A program made the position numbers and the translations under genes. The notes under the pieces were generated by a model. That model saw nothing but the letters and a program-made list of their open reading frames with translations. It did not search any database and was not told the origin of the DNA. DNA of 23,975 nucleotides from an uncultured Clostridium sp. (GTDB lineage: Bacteria > Bacillota > Clostridia > TANB77 > CAG-508): NCBI GenBank assembly GCA_900555835.1, contig USMK01000022.1, positions 1 through 23,975 of the forward strand. Reading direction: 5' to 3'. Below are positions 7,715 through 16,664 of the stretch, piece after piece. Position 1 is the first letter of the stretch. Every line of letters starts with the position of its first letter.

Positions 7715-7771
7715 ATATTATCACTTATATTTATATGCGTCAATGAACATATTTTGAAACATTTTTGAAAT
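7715..7771 (-). promoter_or_regulatory. Shared-regulon promoter and triple-repeat operator B (sortase)
   Basis: TTGACG (7738-7743) and TAATAT (7715-7720) are separated by 17 bases. Three 11-bp units precede (7761-7771 ATTTCAAAAAT, 7750-7760 GTTTCAAAATA, 7739-7749 TGTTCATTGAC on the minus strand). The farthest unit overlaps the stop codon of the upstream gene. Confidence 0.8.
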
Positions 7772-8799
7772 TACATTTTTATTTCATAATAGTCATTCCA
7801 TATAACTAAGTCTTTTTTCTTATTTCCTAACACAATACTTATTGTTCTTCCTTTTAATTTTTTAAAAGCAACAGAATTTAATTTTATGGCATAAATATTA
7901 CTATCACTTTTATTTTTACAATTTGAAATATCCACTATAAGTTTCTTATTATTTAACTTTTCTCTTTTAATAAGTTTAAATCCATTGTGTATTTTACTAT
8001 ATATGTATGTATTTTTATTATTAATGATTATTGCAATTATAGCAACTAACCCTACACCAGATATTATAATGAAAATTGGTATATTATTCTTTTCGTTTAT
8101 CTCTTCATAATCTTCTATTCCTTCTTCATATATAACAGTATAATTATATATCTTATTGATTTTTTCAACATTTCCTGAATATGTAACTGTTACTTTATAT
8201 GTATCTGGATTCTTTACCTTTTTTATTGTTTGATAAATTTGAGTACCTTTATATGTTAATGGTACATTTTCTCCATCAATATTTTGTATCTGATCTGTTT
8301 CCCACTCTACATTTATTAGATAATATTTTACATTATCTATTGTTATTTCTTTTGATATATTGTTTAAATCATTATCATTATAATTGTTAAAGTTTAATTT
8401 CTTTTCATCTATTTTTTCATAATATCCATTATTTATGTTTTGTATATCAATATTAGATATAACTAACGTGCCTTTATACTCGCCATCATCAAAATTCTCA
8501 CTATTTCCAAAATAATTTCTAATGTACTGTTCATTTGAATTATTTAAAATTTCTGTTTTGCTTTTTTCCTTGCTAATATAATTTTTGTCTGTTTCTTCTT
8601 TGTTTATACTTTTTATTTTTAATGTTTCTGTTTCAGTATTATAAATATTAGTTAAAAATTCCTGCTCTTCATTTTCTGTTATTGAATATTTTTGTTGTTT
8701 AATTTCTTCGCTTGCATAACTTTTATTTATAATCCCACTTGCTAAAATTATTACAATTACTGACACTATAATTATACTAAAAACAAATTTTTTCTTCAT
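7771..8799 (-). CDS. Secreted/membrane protein with one C-terminal membrane segment
   Basis: Unrecognised protein of 342 residues. It has a signal peptide or anchor (1-30, ending NKSYAS), an extracellular region (about 31-239) rich in Asn, Glu, Lys and Tyr with beta-strand-like stretches (ITIDNVKYYLINVEW, YKVTVTYSG), a membrane segment (240-261, IPIFIIISGVGLVAIIAIII), and a basic cytoplasmic domain (about 265-342). The ribosome binding site AGGAGG lies in the last codons of the preceding gene, so translation is coupled. It is the third gene of the unit that starts at 10754. The topology suggests a protein that senses or contacts something outside and signals or docks inside, but this is inference. 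Confidence 0.75.
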   Translation of the reverse strand: MKKKFVFSIIIVSVIVIILASGIINKSYASEEIKQQKYSITENEEQEFLTNIYNTETETLKIKSINKEETDKNYISKEKSKTEILNNSNEQYIRNYFGNSENFDDGEYKGTLVISNIDIQNINNGYYEKIDEKKLNFNNYNDNDLNNISKEITIDNVKYYLINVEWETDQIQNIDGENVPLTYKGTQIYQTIKKVKNPDTYKVTVTYSGNVEKINKIYNYTVIYEEGIEDYEEINEKNNIPIFIIISGVGLVAIIAIIINNKNTYIYSKIHNGFKLIKREKLNNKKLIVDISNCKNKSDSNIYAIKLNSVAFKKLKGRTISIVLGNKKKDLVIWNDYYEIKM

Positions 8800-8801
8800 A
8801 A

Positions 8802-10058
8802 CTATAGTACCTCCTCTTCTTCTTTGATAATTTCTTCTTTTAATTTATCTTTACTTATATTTTCTTGACTTTGACAATTTTCCTTAATTAATTTACTATT
8901 CTTTATATAGTCATCCATACTGTCTTTTCCGTTACTTTCTATATCTAATTTTTCTGAAGATTCAAATATAATTTCGGTTTTCTTATTTATGGTTTTTATA
9001 TCTTTGACATTATCTAATTTTAATTTTTCAACTATTTTTTTATACATTTCATTTATAAATTGATCTTCGCTTACATCATTTTCTAATTTTGCATCTAATT
9101 CAAATTTACAACTTCTTGTAACTTGCTCAAACATACACTCATCTATTTTCTTTAATAGTTCTTTTCCTATATTCTGTATTTCTACTTCATTATTATTTTC
9201 TATAATACTTTTCAAAATTCTTTTTTCTACTTGTGCATTATTATTTTCTATAGATATAGCCAATGTGGAAATTCTATTGTTTTTATTTTTAGCTGTTGTT
9301 TCTAAATTGTATTGTCCATTTCCATACTTATTTATATAGTCTAATATAGATGTTGCAATTTTTCTTCTATTTTTATCAACTTCTATTTCTTTGTCTATTT
9401 CTGTGTATGGAATGTATATCCATTCATAAAATTCTGGTCTAAATTCTTTATATCCAATATTTAACGGCTCTTTTGTAATTTCTAAGTCCTCAATATCTGC
9501 TATATATTTTCCAACCAATTCATTGTTATTTCCAAAATAATCTCCTCCACCCATTCCATTTCCAAGTGCCAACAATAATGAAATTGGTGCTATTGTTACC
9601 ACATTATATTTTTGTTTTTCTTTATACAACCATGCTAATGGGCAATGTCTTAAATCAATAAATTCTTTTCTTTTATGATTATAAATATATTTATATTCTT
9701 CCTTATTTAATTCTTTTACTCCTAATTCTTTAAAATTATCACTTGCAAAGCTATATAAAGTTTTATAGTAGCCATTTTCTTTTTGATTATAAATACCTAG
9801 TTCTTTTTCTAACTTTTCTAATATGTCATAATCATAGTCTTTTTCTGCTGGTTGCTTTTCTTTGTCTATTCTATCACTACTCAAAGCATAATCACCAACT
9901 ATATAAACTCTATCTCCCTTCCATTCGTTTGCAAGTTTATTCATTAGGTTTAAAATCAAATCGTTTCTATTATAAGACCATTCCATAAGTTTCACTCCGC
10001 CATTTGATCTCATATATTCCTTTTTATCTATATTTGCAACAATATAATATTGTCCCAT
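8802..10058 (-). CDS. Accessory protein with MGQYY N-terminal domain
   Basis: Protein of 418 residues without membrane segments. The first 200 or so resemble a family of phage and plasmid hypothetical proteins that begin MGQYY and contain a LMEWSY-like block and a 'RVYIVGDYA' strand; function unknown. The rest (about 225-418) is Lys/Glu/Asn-rich, partly helical, with an acidic tail KEEEEVL that looks lineage-specific. GGAGGAACAGACA precedes the ATG. It follows the YubB-like gene by 27 bases, and proteins of both kinds often occur together on mobile elements, so a cytoplasmic accessory role is likely. No catalytic motif is recognised. Confidence 0.72.
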   Translation of the reverse strand: MGQYYIVANIDKKEYMRSNGGVKLMEWSYNRNDLILNLMNKLANEWKGDRVYIVGDYALSSDRIDKEKQPAEKDYDYDILEKLEKELGIYNQKENGYYKTLYSFASDNFKELGVKELNKEEYKYIYNHKRKEFIDLRHCPLAWLYKEKQKYNVVTIAPISLLLALGNGMGGGDYFGNNNELVGKYIADIEDLEITKEPLNIGYKEFRPEFYEWIYIPYTEIDKEIEVDKNRRKIATSILDYINKYGNGQYNLETTAKNKNNRISTLAISIENNNAQVEKRILKSIIENNNEVEIQNIGKELLKKIDECMFEQVTRSCKFELDAKLENDVSEDQFINEMYKKIVEKLKLDNVKDIKTINKKTEIIFESSEKLDIESNGKDSMDDYIKNSKLIKENCQSQENISKDKLKEEIIKEEEEVL

Positions 10059-10085
10059 TGTCTGTTCCTCCTACTTTCTTTTGTA

Positions 10086-10754
10086 TTATTGTTCTTCCTC
10101 ATAATTTATTTCATGATATTCTTTCTTTATCTTCCCATTTCCGTCTGAATAATATCTTCCATGATATTCACAACCTTCTCCTTCAAAGTACCATTCAATT
10201 TCTTTATTCTCATGTTTTTCAAACAATTTCTTTATTATTGGTAATGGTTCTTCCCAAGCTGTAAAAAAACTAATTTCTCCTTCTTCTGGTGTTCCTTCAC
10301 TATCCATTGCATTCCATTTTGTTCCCCAATTTTTGCAACACCAGTCATACCATGTTGCACTTCCATATTTTAATATATTGTCAATATATAAATTTCCTAG
10401 TTCATATAGTCCCTTTATTCCTAGCTTTTTCTCATCATCTCCTGGAATATATCTCTTTGCACTTTGCTCCAATTTTTCTATATTCTCACAAGTGCAATGT
10501 TCTTTATATTTATTCCATAAGTTCCCATGATAACTAATTTTTATTTTTTCAAATTCATTCTTCAATCTTGTAAATTCACTTGGTGCTTTCTTACTCATTG
10601 CATAAGCTATTGCTGTATCTGTAATAGTTCCTTCTGTAAGATTTAATGATTTTGGCATTGGTATTAATTTTTCAAATGTTACTTTTTGACCATCATATAA
10701 ATCTTCTAGCACTTCTTTAGGTGCTCTTACTATATTTTTACATAAATTTGGCAT
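10086..10754 (-). CDS. YubB/DUF1281-like accessory protein
   Basis: Protein of 222 residues that resembles the plasmid and phage family with a YubB ferredoxin-like domain (DUF1281). Family features seen: the start MPNLCKNIV, the block VTFEKLIPMPKSL, the strongly conserved Trp/Cys stretch SATWYDWCCKNWGTKWNA, then ISFFTAWEEPLPII and a C-terminal EGCEYHGRYYSDGNG. No biochemical function is established for this family that I know of. AAAGGAAG precedes the ATG. It is the first gene of a three-gene unit under a shared-regulon promoter with a leader terminator. Confidence 0.8.
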   Translation of the reverse strand: MPNLCKNIVRAPKEVLEDLYDGQKVTFEKLIPMPKSLNLTEGTITDTAIAYAMSKKAPSEFTRLKNEFEKIKISYHGNLWNKYKEHCTCENIEKLEQSAKRYIPGDDEKKLGIKGLYELGNLYIDNILKYGSATWYDWCCKNWGTKWNAMDSEGTPEEGEISFFTAWEEPLPIIKKLFEKHENKEIEWYFEGEGCEYHGRYYSDGNGKIKKEYHEINYEEEQ

Positions 10755-10778
10755 ATTTTCTTCCTTTCTTGAGCATAG

Positions 10779-10807
10779 AAAAAAAGCCAGCTATAATAAC
10801 TGACTTT
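10779..10807 (-). terminator. Leader terminator C, upstream of the YubB-like gene
   Basis: On the minus strand AAAGTCAGTTAT pairs with ATAGCTGGCTTT (two G-U pairs; the innermost bases open to form the loop) and is followed by a run of seven Ts. An outer GAGCA...TGCTC pairing flanks the hairpin and its T-run (10771-10775 and 10808-10812), so an alternative longer fold is possible. The hairpin is in the 5' leader, about 20 bases after the predicted start. Confidence 0.72.
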
Positions 10808-10830
10808 TGCTCACAATTTTTTATACTAAA

Positions 10831-10887
10831 ATTCTAATCCATTATTTTTTATATGTCAATGAATGTTTTTTGAACCATTTTCGCAAA
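10831..10887 (-). promoter_or_regulatory. Shared-regulon promoter and triple-repeat operator C
   Basis: TTGACA (10854-10859, perfect) and TAGAAT (10831-10836) with a 17-base spacer. The 11-bp units on the minus strand are CATTCATTGAC (10855-10865), GGTTCAAAAAA (10866-10876) and TTTGCGAAAAT (10877-10887); the third is the most diverged of the four promoters. Confidence 0.78.
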
Positions 10888-10916
10888 TTTTCTAGTCATT
10901 CTTTAACCCCAATTTT

Positions 10917-11777
10917 TTAATTTTCCATTACTTCTTCATCATCTTCACAATTAGTTTCAGAATTCTCTGTAATACTTTTATCTTTAAAAAACATAAACTC
11001 TTTTACTCTATTTAACTTTCTATTTTGTTCAATATACTCATCTTTATTGCTTTCAAAATTATATAAAATCCCCTCTAAATTATAGGATGTATCTAAGTAA
11101 TAGTTATCTGAAATCATTTTTTTAATCTCACTTTCAAAATTAAAATTTAATTTATCAGAAATATTTTGAATTTCATTCTTCATTTTATCTATTTCAATTT
11201 TTTCGACATTATATTCTTCATCTAATAAACTGATTTTTGATTTTATCTGTTCTAAATTATTTTTCTGGCTTACTATTTTTTGTGATATTTCATTGAGTTT
11301 TATAAAATCTCTTTTTCTTTCTCCATTAAACAATTGTTTAATATTATACTTTTTATTCTTTAAATTTTTATATTCTTCATTTAATAATTCCAAAGATTCA
11401 CATATTTTTTCTTCTTCTTTTCTTTCATCAAATTTCGATTCTTCCAAATTTTCTAGCTGAAATTTGCCATCAAAAGCATCGCTTAATAATTTACCTAATT
11501 TCAAATATTCCTCTTTATGTTCTAATATATATAAACATTTAGAATTTTCCTTTATAATATTGTCAATGTATCCTGGAAAATCTTTTTCAAACAAAGGTAT
11601 TATTACTTTCATTGCCTCATCATTTTCTATATACTCATATATATAATTAAATAAATACCATACAACTGGATCTTGTTCATAATTTTCTCTTCCTAAAAAA
11701 TAACGCATATACTCATCATATCCATTATACTCATTAATTGCTTTTTCTTTTAATTCTTCATATAAATTCTCAAACAT
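10917..11777 (-). CDS. Coiled-coil protein, last gene of the transfer operon
   Basis: Unrecognised cytoplasmic protein of 286 residues. The first 110 residues form a compact, aromatic-rich region (YMRYFLGRENYEQDPVVWYL). A long heptad-like coiled coil (about 115-215) follows, rich in Lys, Glu and Leu, and the C-terminus is acidic (CEDDEEVMEN). GGAGG lies four bases before the ATG. It follows the small membrane gene by 10 bases and ends 30 bases before operator C. It may be a scaffold or accessory factor of the transfer machinery; that is position-based inference only. Confidence 0.72.
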   Translation of the reverse strand: MFENLYEELKEKAINEYNGYDEYMRYFLGRENYEQDPVVWYLFNYIYEYIENDEAMKVIIPLFEKDFPGYIDNIIKENSKCLYILEHKEEYLKLGKLLSDAFDGKFQLENLEESKFDERKEEEKICESLELLNEEYKNLKNKKYNIKQLFNGERKRDFIKLNEISQKIVSQKNNLEQIKSKISLLDEEYNVEKIEIDKMKNEIQNISDKLNFNFESEIKKMISDNYYLDTSYNLEGILYNFESNKDEYIEQNRKLNRVKEFMFFKDKSITENSETNCEDDEEVMEN

Positions 11778-11787
11778 TTTTCCTCCA

Positions 11788-12030
11788 TTATAAAATTGTT
11801 TTTATCATATTTATTAATTGCCATCGTAATTCACTATTTATCAAAACTGTTGCTCCTATTGTTACAAAAATAAATAACACAATATAAAATAATAATTTTA
11901 GTATTTTTTCAATAATATCTACTATTACTAATAAAATTGTCCTTTTTCTTTCAATTACAATTTGTTCTTGCACTTCTGATGTTTTATCTTTTCTTTCCAT
12001 TGCAATATCATATAATGATTTTTTCTTCAT
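11788..12030 (-). CDS. Small single-pass membrane protein (80 aa)
   Basis: Unrecognised. A charged N-terminal region (1-35, including KDKTSEVQEQIVIERKR) is followed by a long hydrophobic segment (about 36-67), so it is likely a membrane protein with a cytoplasmic N-terminus. AGAGGT precedes the ATG at 12030, four bases after the stop of the CpaE-like gene. It belongs to the transfer operon by position. No motif allows a function to be named. Confidence 0.65.
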   Translation of the reverse strand: MKKKSLYDIAMERKDKTSEVQEQIVIERKRTILLVIVDIIEKILKLLFYIVLFIFVTIGATVLINSELRWQLINMIKTIL

Positions 12031-12034
12031 GGCA

Positions 12035-13186
12035 TTACCTCTTATTTTTTATTTTGAACCAATTAAATCTTTTCCTCTTTTCTTGTATATCAGAATTTAA
12101 TAAGTATGGTTTTAAAATAGTTTCAAAAAAGTATCTGTTTTTTACTTCAAATGGATCTGTTACATTTTCAGAATATATTGCTCTTTCTTTCCAAAAATCT
12201 CCCAAACTTATTCTAAAGGTTTCTTTTTCACTCTCTTTAGCAAAATTAAATACTAAATATGTATTGATATCTTCACCTATTATTTGAAAACATTTTATTA
12301 AATTAGGAATTTCCCAAAGCTTATTTCCAGAAACCACAATTTTTAAATCTCTTGTTAAAAATGACATCTTTTCTTCTTCGCTTATTTCATTTAATGCTCC
12401 ATAATCGTAAATAAAAAAATTATAATCGTTTATTAATATGTCTGACATATTTTTAGGTTTCAAAAACATATCTAAACCTTTAAATGTTATTTTATCTGAA
12501 TTTTCAACATATATAGCTTCTTTATTATCAATTAAATTAATTATAGAATTGTGATTATTATTCTCTATATAACATGTCTTAATATTAGTTAATTCACTTA
12601 AATATTTAGCCAAGTTTAATGCTAAAGTAGTTGCACCTATATGTTTTTCAGTTCCCACTACTCCTATACTTACTGTTTGCTTTACTCTTATATAATTTTC
12701 TTTTACTAACTTAGTTGTTTGATTTATAGAAATAATTTGATTATCTAATTTATATTTTATAGAATTTCCAAAACTCATTCCCTCTTGACTAAATACTTTT
12801 TCTAATTCTTCCTTATACTTATTTTCTTCTGTAGCAGTAATAATATTGTAAATCCCTAAATTAAATATTTTGCCAAGTAACATATTTCCAAATTTGTATC
12901 CTTTAGCCAAAATAATTATTCTCAAATTATACATTTTTCTTATAAGGGTAATTTTTGATACTATCTCATCTTCTTGCGTTAACTTCTCAATTGCTTGTAA
13001 GTCTATAATTAAATAATCAATACTATTCAAATTTCGTAATTCTGTCTGCATAAATTTTTCAAAATTATATTCATTTATGAATCTAGTAACTATTGTAATA
13101 TTATTTTCTTGACAATAGTTTTCCAATTCTACTTGAATTTCTTTTGATATATAAATATACTTTTTATATTTTTTTATTTCGTCCAT
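12035..13186 (-). CDS. CpaE/ParA-like protein with degenerate P-loop
   Basis: Protein of 383 residues with the CpaE outline: an N-terminal receiver-like domain (about 1-125, with YLIIDLQAI and IIILAKGYKFG strands) and a MinD/ParA-type domain (about 170-345). The P-loop at about 175-187 reads GVVGTEKHIGATT: the 'deviant' Walker A of this superfamily normally ends GKTT, and here the Lys is replaced by Ala. A Walker B-like strand FFIYDYGAL follows (about 255). Similar ParA-like proteins with altered P-loops are common in Firmicute conjugative elements. It may position the transfer apparatus or act as a nucleotide-binding switch. Start taken at the ATG at 13186, with GAGGT nine bases upstream; an ATG at 13195 abuts that site. 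Confidence 0.72.
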   Translation of the reverse strand: MDEIKKYKKYIYISKEIQVELENYCQENNITIVTRFINEYNFEKFMQTELRNLNSIDYLIIDLQAIEKLTQEDEIVSKITLIRKMYNLRIIILAKGYKFGNMLLGKIFNLGIYNIITATEENKYKEELEKVFSQEGMSFGNSIKYKLDNQIISINQTTKLVKENYIRVKQTVSIGVVGTEKHIGATTLALNLAKYLSELTNIKTCYIENNNHNSIINLIDNKEAIYVENSDKITFKGLDMFLKPKNMSDILINDYNFFIYDYGALNEISEEEKMSFLTRDLKIVVSGNKLWEIPNLIKCFQIIGEDINTYLVFNFAKESEKETFRISLGDFWKERAIYSENVTDPFEVKNRYFFETILKPYLLNSDIQEKRKRFNWFKIKNKR

Positions 13187-13205
13187 AATTTTCATACCTC
13201 TAAAA

Positions 13206-13505
13206 TCATTCTCTTACAATTATCGTTTCTCCATTTTGAGTTATAATTCTATTTTCTGTTGTTCCTTGCGTTTCATCTTGTTCATATTCTTCTGTTGGTT
13301 CTTCCAGTAATCCCTTTAAATTATTGAGTATTGTATTATTTGAATTTATATTCGTGTCTTCTGTTGTAATACTATTATCTGTAGTTATATTATTGATAAT
13401 ATTTTTATCTTTTCCAAAGTTCAATATTATTGCTACAATAATTACTAATATCAATATAAAGCTTAAAATAATTACTTGTTTTTTTAATTCTTCCTTATTG
13501 TTCAT
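13206..13505 (-). CDS. Small single-pass membrane protein (99 aa)
   Basis: Unrecognised. An N-terminal membrane segment (about 9-28) follows NNKEELKKQ. The rest is an Asn/Thr/Glu-rich, low-complexity segment outside the membrane, ending in RIITQNGETIIVRE. AAGGAG lies five bases before the ATG. It sits nine bases after the M23 peptidase gene and ten before the CpaE-like gene. It could be a minor envelope component of the transfer apparatus; no homologous family is claimed. Confidence 0.68.
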   Translation of the reverse strand: MNNKEELKKQVIILSFILILVIIVAIILNFGKDKNIINNITTDNSITTEDTNINSNNTILNNLKGLLEEPTEEYEQDETQGTTENRIITQNGETIIVRE

Positions 13506-13514
13506 AAGCTCTCC

Positions 13515-14219
13515 TTAATTTCCAAATAAATATGTATATGGATCAACCGCATTACTACTACTATTTTTATTGATTCTTATTTCAAAATGTAGATGTGCTC
13601 CTGTACTATTTCCTGTAGACCCCATTATTCCTAATACTTGTCCAACTTTTACATCTGTACCTTCTGCAACCATTAATGAACCTTGTTTCATGTGTCCATA
13701 TAAAGTATAAAATGTTGTTCCGTCTTCCGAATTATGCTCTATTACAACATAATTTCCATATCCTGTTTGTCCAGCTTTCGCAACAACTACCTTTCCTGAA
13801 GATACTGCACATATTTTAGGTTCTGATATTGATATTACAACTAAATCTATTCCAGTATGAGCTCTACTTTGCAATTGTCCATTTACTATAATAGTTCTAT
13901 TATTACTAAATTTTGATGTTACAACATCTTTTTCACTATTCCAATTTTCAAATGGCATAGGAAATGTTGCACCTTGATACTTTTTTAGTCCTTCTACTAC
14001 TTCATTTACAACTATTGAACTACCTGTATCATTTCCACCATTCTTTTGATTTATATTTTTATTATTTTCAGAAGAAAAGGTCATTAATGCTACAACTGGG
14101 AAAATAACAACAATAAGGAGAATTGCAACAACTCCAATTATTATCATTTTAATTTTAAATGATAATAAAGAGAATGCTGTTTTTCCTAACTCCAATACTT
14201 CATTTCTATTATCTGGCAT
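13515..14219 (-). CDS. Membrane-anchored M23 (LytM-type) endopeptidase
   Basis: Cell-wall hydrolase of 234 residues, filling the role of VirB1-type wall-opening enzymes in transfer systems. It has a cytoplasmic N-terminus, a membrane segment (about 24-47), a Ser/Asn/Gly-rich linker and an M23 zinc peptidase domain (about 85-234). The catalytic set is complete: H121 and D125 in AHTGIDL, H176 in YGHM, and H209 and H211 in GAHLHFE, so activity is expected. M23 enzymes cut peptide cross-bridges in peptidoglycan. Its ATG follows directly on the VirB4 stop (TAGATG), so translation is coupled to VirB4. Unlike many Gram-positive systems there is no fused lysozyme-like or NlpC/P60 domain. Confidence 0.9.
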   Translation of the reverse strand: MPDNRNEVLELGKTAFSLLSFKIKMIIIGVVAILLIVVIFPVVALMTFSSENNKNINQKNGGNDTGSSIVVNEVVEGLKKYQGATFPMPFENWNSEKDVVTSKFSNNRTIIVNGQLQSRAHTGIDLVVISISEPKICAVSSGKVVVAKAGQTGYGNYVVIEHNSEDGTTFYTLYGHMKQGSLMVAEGTDVKVGQVLGIMGSTGNSTGAHLHFEIRINKNSSSNAVDPYTYLFGN

Positions 14220-16045
14220 CTATTTTCCACCACCTATTAAATACTCTTTCTCCCATTCTTCTGCTTTTACATTTATTAAACTATGACCTGGTCCAACAAA
14301 CATTAGTCCACGACCTCTATCTTTTTGAGATAATATAGTTTTTTCTTCAGTATTCAAGTTATATATTCTAACTATTTCTTCTAAGTCTTGTCCGATCAGT
14401 TCCAAAGAAAAATTTATAAGTTGAATTGTCTAATATTGCTTGTCCATATTGTTTTATTTCTTCTGCCAAGAAGTCTAAAATATTTTGTGAAATAGTTATT
14501 AAACCACATTCATATTTTCTACATCTCTTACTAAAATTTCTCATAAATTCTAGTGCTTGTGGAACTTTTTTATCAATTAACAAATATGCTTCATCGCATA
14601 CTACATAACACTTTTCTTCTCTATTTTTAAAAGCCATATCTTCACAATATCTAAGCATATTCAAATATTGACAACTTTTAATATTACTTGATGCTCCTTG
14701 TAATGAATAAATATCTAAACATACAAAGTCATTATCTTCTTCTATTGTTGTATATCCATTAAAAATTTCTGCATTATGTCCTATTGCTAAACTTCTTATA
14801 ATACTTCTAACTATTTCAATTTCATCTCTATGTTTTGTTTCCACATTTTCAACTTTTTGTTCTAGTAAATCATACAAATCTTTCATTATTGGAAACTTAT
14901 TTCTAGGTATTAAATCTATATTAGTATCATAATCAATTCCAAATTTTCTATATAACTCTTCTAATGTTTCCATAAGTAAACTCATTTGAAAACTTGTTAT
15001 TTCTGGAAAATATAGTGTAAAAAATGTTGTTAAGAAATCTAAATGTAATGCTAATGCTGATTTTGTACTACTATATTCTTCATCATCATCTTCAATATTA
15101 TTTGGTAGTTTATTTACTTGCAATGGATTTATTCTTCCTACATTTTTTCCTTTTCCACCACTACAATCGATCCATTTTCCACCAATTTCTTTACACATTG
15201 ACTTATACTCCGATTCGGGATCTAAAACATAAAATTTACAACCATTCATCCACTCATTTAACATTATTTTTTTTGCTAAATAAGATTTTCCACTTCCACT
15301 AGCTCCACTTATTGTTATATTTGAATTAGGTCTATCTGATGTTTTTAAAAAAGTATCTAATATAATTGCTCTACCATCTTCATCTGTACCTAAATAATAG
15401 CCTCTTTCATCTATTAACCCACTTCCGACTAAAAGGCAATCCCTTGAATAATACTGACAAAGACATTTGCTTATTTGATATGTCAGTAATTTCATCATAA
15501 CTAACATCATAAGGACTTGCTTGTTTTAATGCTATTTCTTGTTGAAAAGCTGGCAATCTTGCTTTTAGTCCCATTCCTGCAATTTTATTTTTTACTATTC
15601 TCATATTTTCTATAAAATTGTTTTCAGTATTTCCATTTGTTTTAGTCAAAAATGATAAATTTATATATGGTATGTTATCTATTGTAATTTCCCTTATCAT
15701 AGTTTCTGCACTTGCTATTTTATATTCTGCTTGTGTTCTTAAAAACTCATTTTGAGTGGTGTTATATGTATTTTTATCTGTTGTAATTCCTTTTGAAACA
15801 CCTTCTACAAACCCTTGTACATCTTCTATTGGGGTTACAACTAAACTAACTATTGTATTTGGAATATCCTTTAAACTTAATAACCATCCTATATTTACTC
15901 TTGATGGATAACCAGATATATATTGAATTTTTGATAAAAATTCTCCCATCTGAACTCTATTTGATTTTATTTCTATTCCTTGTGGTGCAATAAGTGCAAG
16001 TAATTCTTGATTAACTGGCATTGTTTCAATATCTTTTGATCTCAT
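14220..16045 (-). CDS. virB4: VirB4 main ATPase gene, read across two CGGA +1 shifts
   Basis: Main part of the VirB4-family secretion ATPase, 607 residues if two Cs are skipped. Segments: 16045-15428, 15426-14395 and 14393-14220. Residues 1-206 hold the middle domain. Walker A is GASGSGKS (247-254); Walker B is YVVCDEAYLL (about 480-490); RGRGLMFVGPG near the end is typical. The restored junctions read PFSGSGLIDERG and FFGTDGQDLEEIVRI, the second matching the conserved D-G-x-x-L of VirB4 relatives. Without shifts the frame stops just after residue 206 or 550, so neither short product would be a full ATPase. VirB4 powers pilus and channel assembly at the membrane. AAAGGA precedes the ATG. The N-terminal part is a separate upstream gene. 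The two Cs could be artefacts, but both sit in CGGA like six others. Confidence 0.88.
14391..14394 (-). other. CGGA +1 shift site 8 (virB4, residue 551)
   Basis: Minus-strand context GAT-C-GGA-CAA. Reading CGG in frame leads to TAG nine codons on. Skipping C14394 gives TDGQDLEEIVRIYNL and runs on to the full VirB4 C-terminus. Confidence 0.8.
15424..15427 (-). other. CGGA +1 shift site 7 (virB4, residue 207)
   Basis: Context AGT-C-GGA-AGT. In frame, CGG leads to TGA six codons on. Skipping C15427 gives PFSGSGLIDERGYYLG and joins the middle domain to the ATPase domain. Confidence 0.8.
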
Positions 16046-16070
16046 TATCTTATCCTTTCATTTGTATTTT

Positions 16071-16664
16071 TCAAACTACCTCTAACGTAGTTTGTATATA
16101 ATTTTGATTTTCTATATATGCAACATCTGGATTAGTATAACTATTTACTAATTGAATAATAAGTCTTTCTTCTAAAATCTCTGTTCTATAACCACTATTA
16201 GTAAATTTCATTTTCAAATCATTTAGTCTTTTTAAAAGTTCTTGCTCTACATACTCTGTATTTTCTCCCCAAATTATCAAGTATATTTCGCTTTCTAATG
16301 CTTTTCCTCTTACTGATAAATTTCCAAAACTTCTACTTCTTTTTCCCTGTAAACTAAATTTTAAAGCATTCTTTTCTTTATCCATTAGCATTGCTTGATA
16401 ATCCTGATTTTTTTGTAAATTTACTGGTCTATTTGTAAAATATAATTTAAAGGGTTTTAATTCACTCGCAAAGTTTCTCGTTAATATATTTGAATGATTT
16501 TTTTGTTCTTCCTTACTCATTAACTTGCAATTTTTAGGGTATATTTTCAAATATGCTAAAACTTTTCCATCCGTTGTATATAAAAAGTTTCCTTGAATAT
16601 CTTTTATATTTAAAAATCTATTAGCTGATATTGGTATCTTTTTCTTAAATATTTCTTTAATCAT
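16071..16664 (-). CDS. VirB4 N-terminal domain encoded separately
   Basis: Protein of 197 residues with the look of the VirB4 N-terminal domain: KKIPISANRFLNIKDIQGNFLYTT, a strand DGKVLAYLKI, the helix region KEEQKNHSNILTRNFASELK, the block SEIYLIIWGENTEYVEQELLKRLNDL and LVNSYTNPD. Together with the 607-residue product downstream it adds up to about 800 residues, the usual size of VirB4 in Gram-positive systems, so VirB4 appears split into two genes here. This split is not a CGGA site: the gene ends in TGA, 25 bases follow, and the next gene has its own ribosome binding site. Its start overlaps the end of the PrgI gene by eight bases. Assignment is from general pattern; moderately sure. Confidence 0.72.
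   Translation of the reverse strand: MIKEIFKKKIPISANRFLNIKDIQGNFLYTTDGKVLAYLKIYPKNCKLMSKEEQKNHSNILTRNFASELKPFKLYFTNRPVNLQKNQDYQAMLMDKEKNALKFSLQGKRSRSFGNLSVRGKALESEIYLIIWGENTEYVEQELLKRLNDLKMKFTNSGYRTEILEERLIIQLVNSYTNPDVAYIENQNYIQTTLEVV

Noticed and set aside
7639..7743. An N-terminal extension of the sortase from an ATG at 7743
   Set aside because: It would include the -10 box, the leader hairpin and GGAGG in the coding region; the ATG at 7638 has an ideal ribosome binding site and a normal membrane anchor.
13700..13760. CGGA words in the M23 gene and other genes as further shift sites
   Set aside because: There CGGA is out of frame (TCG GAA, GAC GGA, AAC GGA, ACG GAA), and the proteins are intact across them.
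16046..16075. The VirB4 split as another recoding site
   Set aside because: No CGG is present; the upstream gene ends in TGA, and the downstream one has AAAGGA at a proper distance from its ATG.
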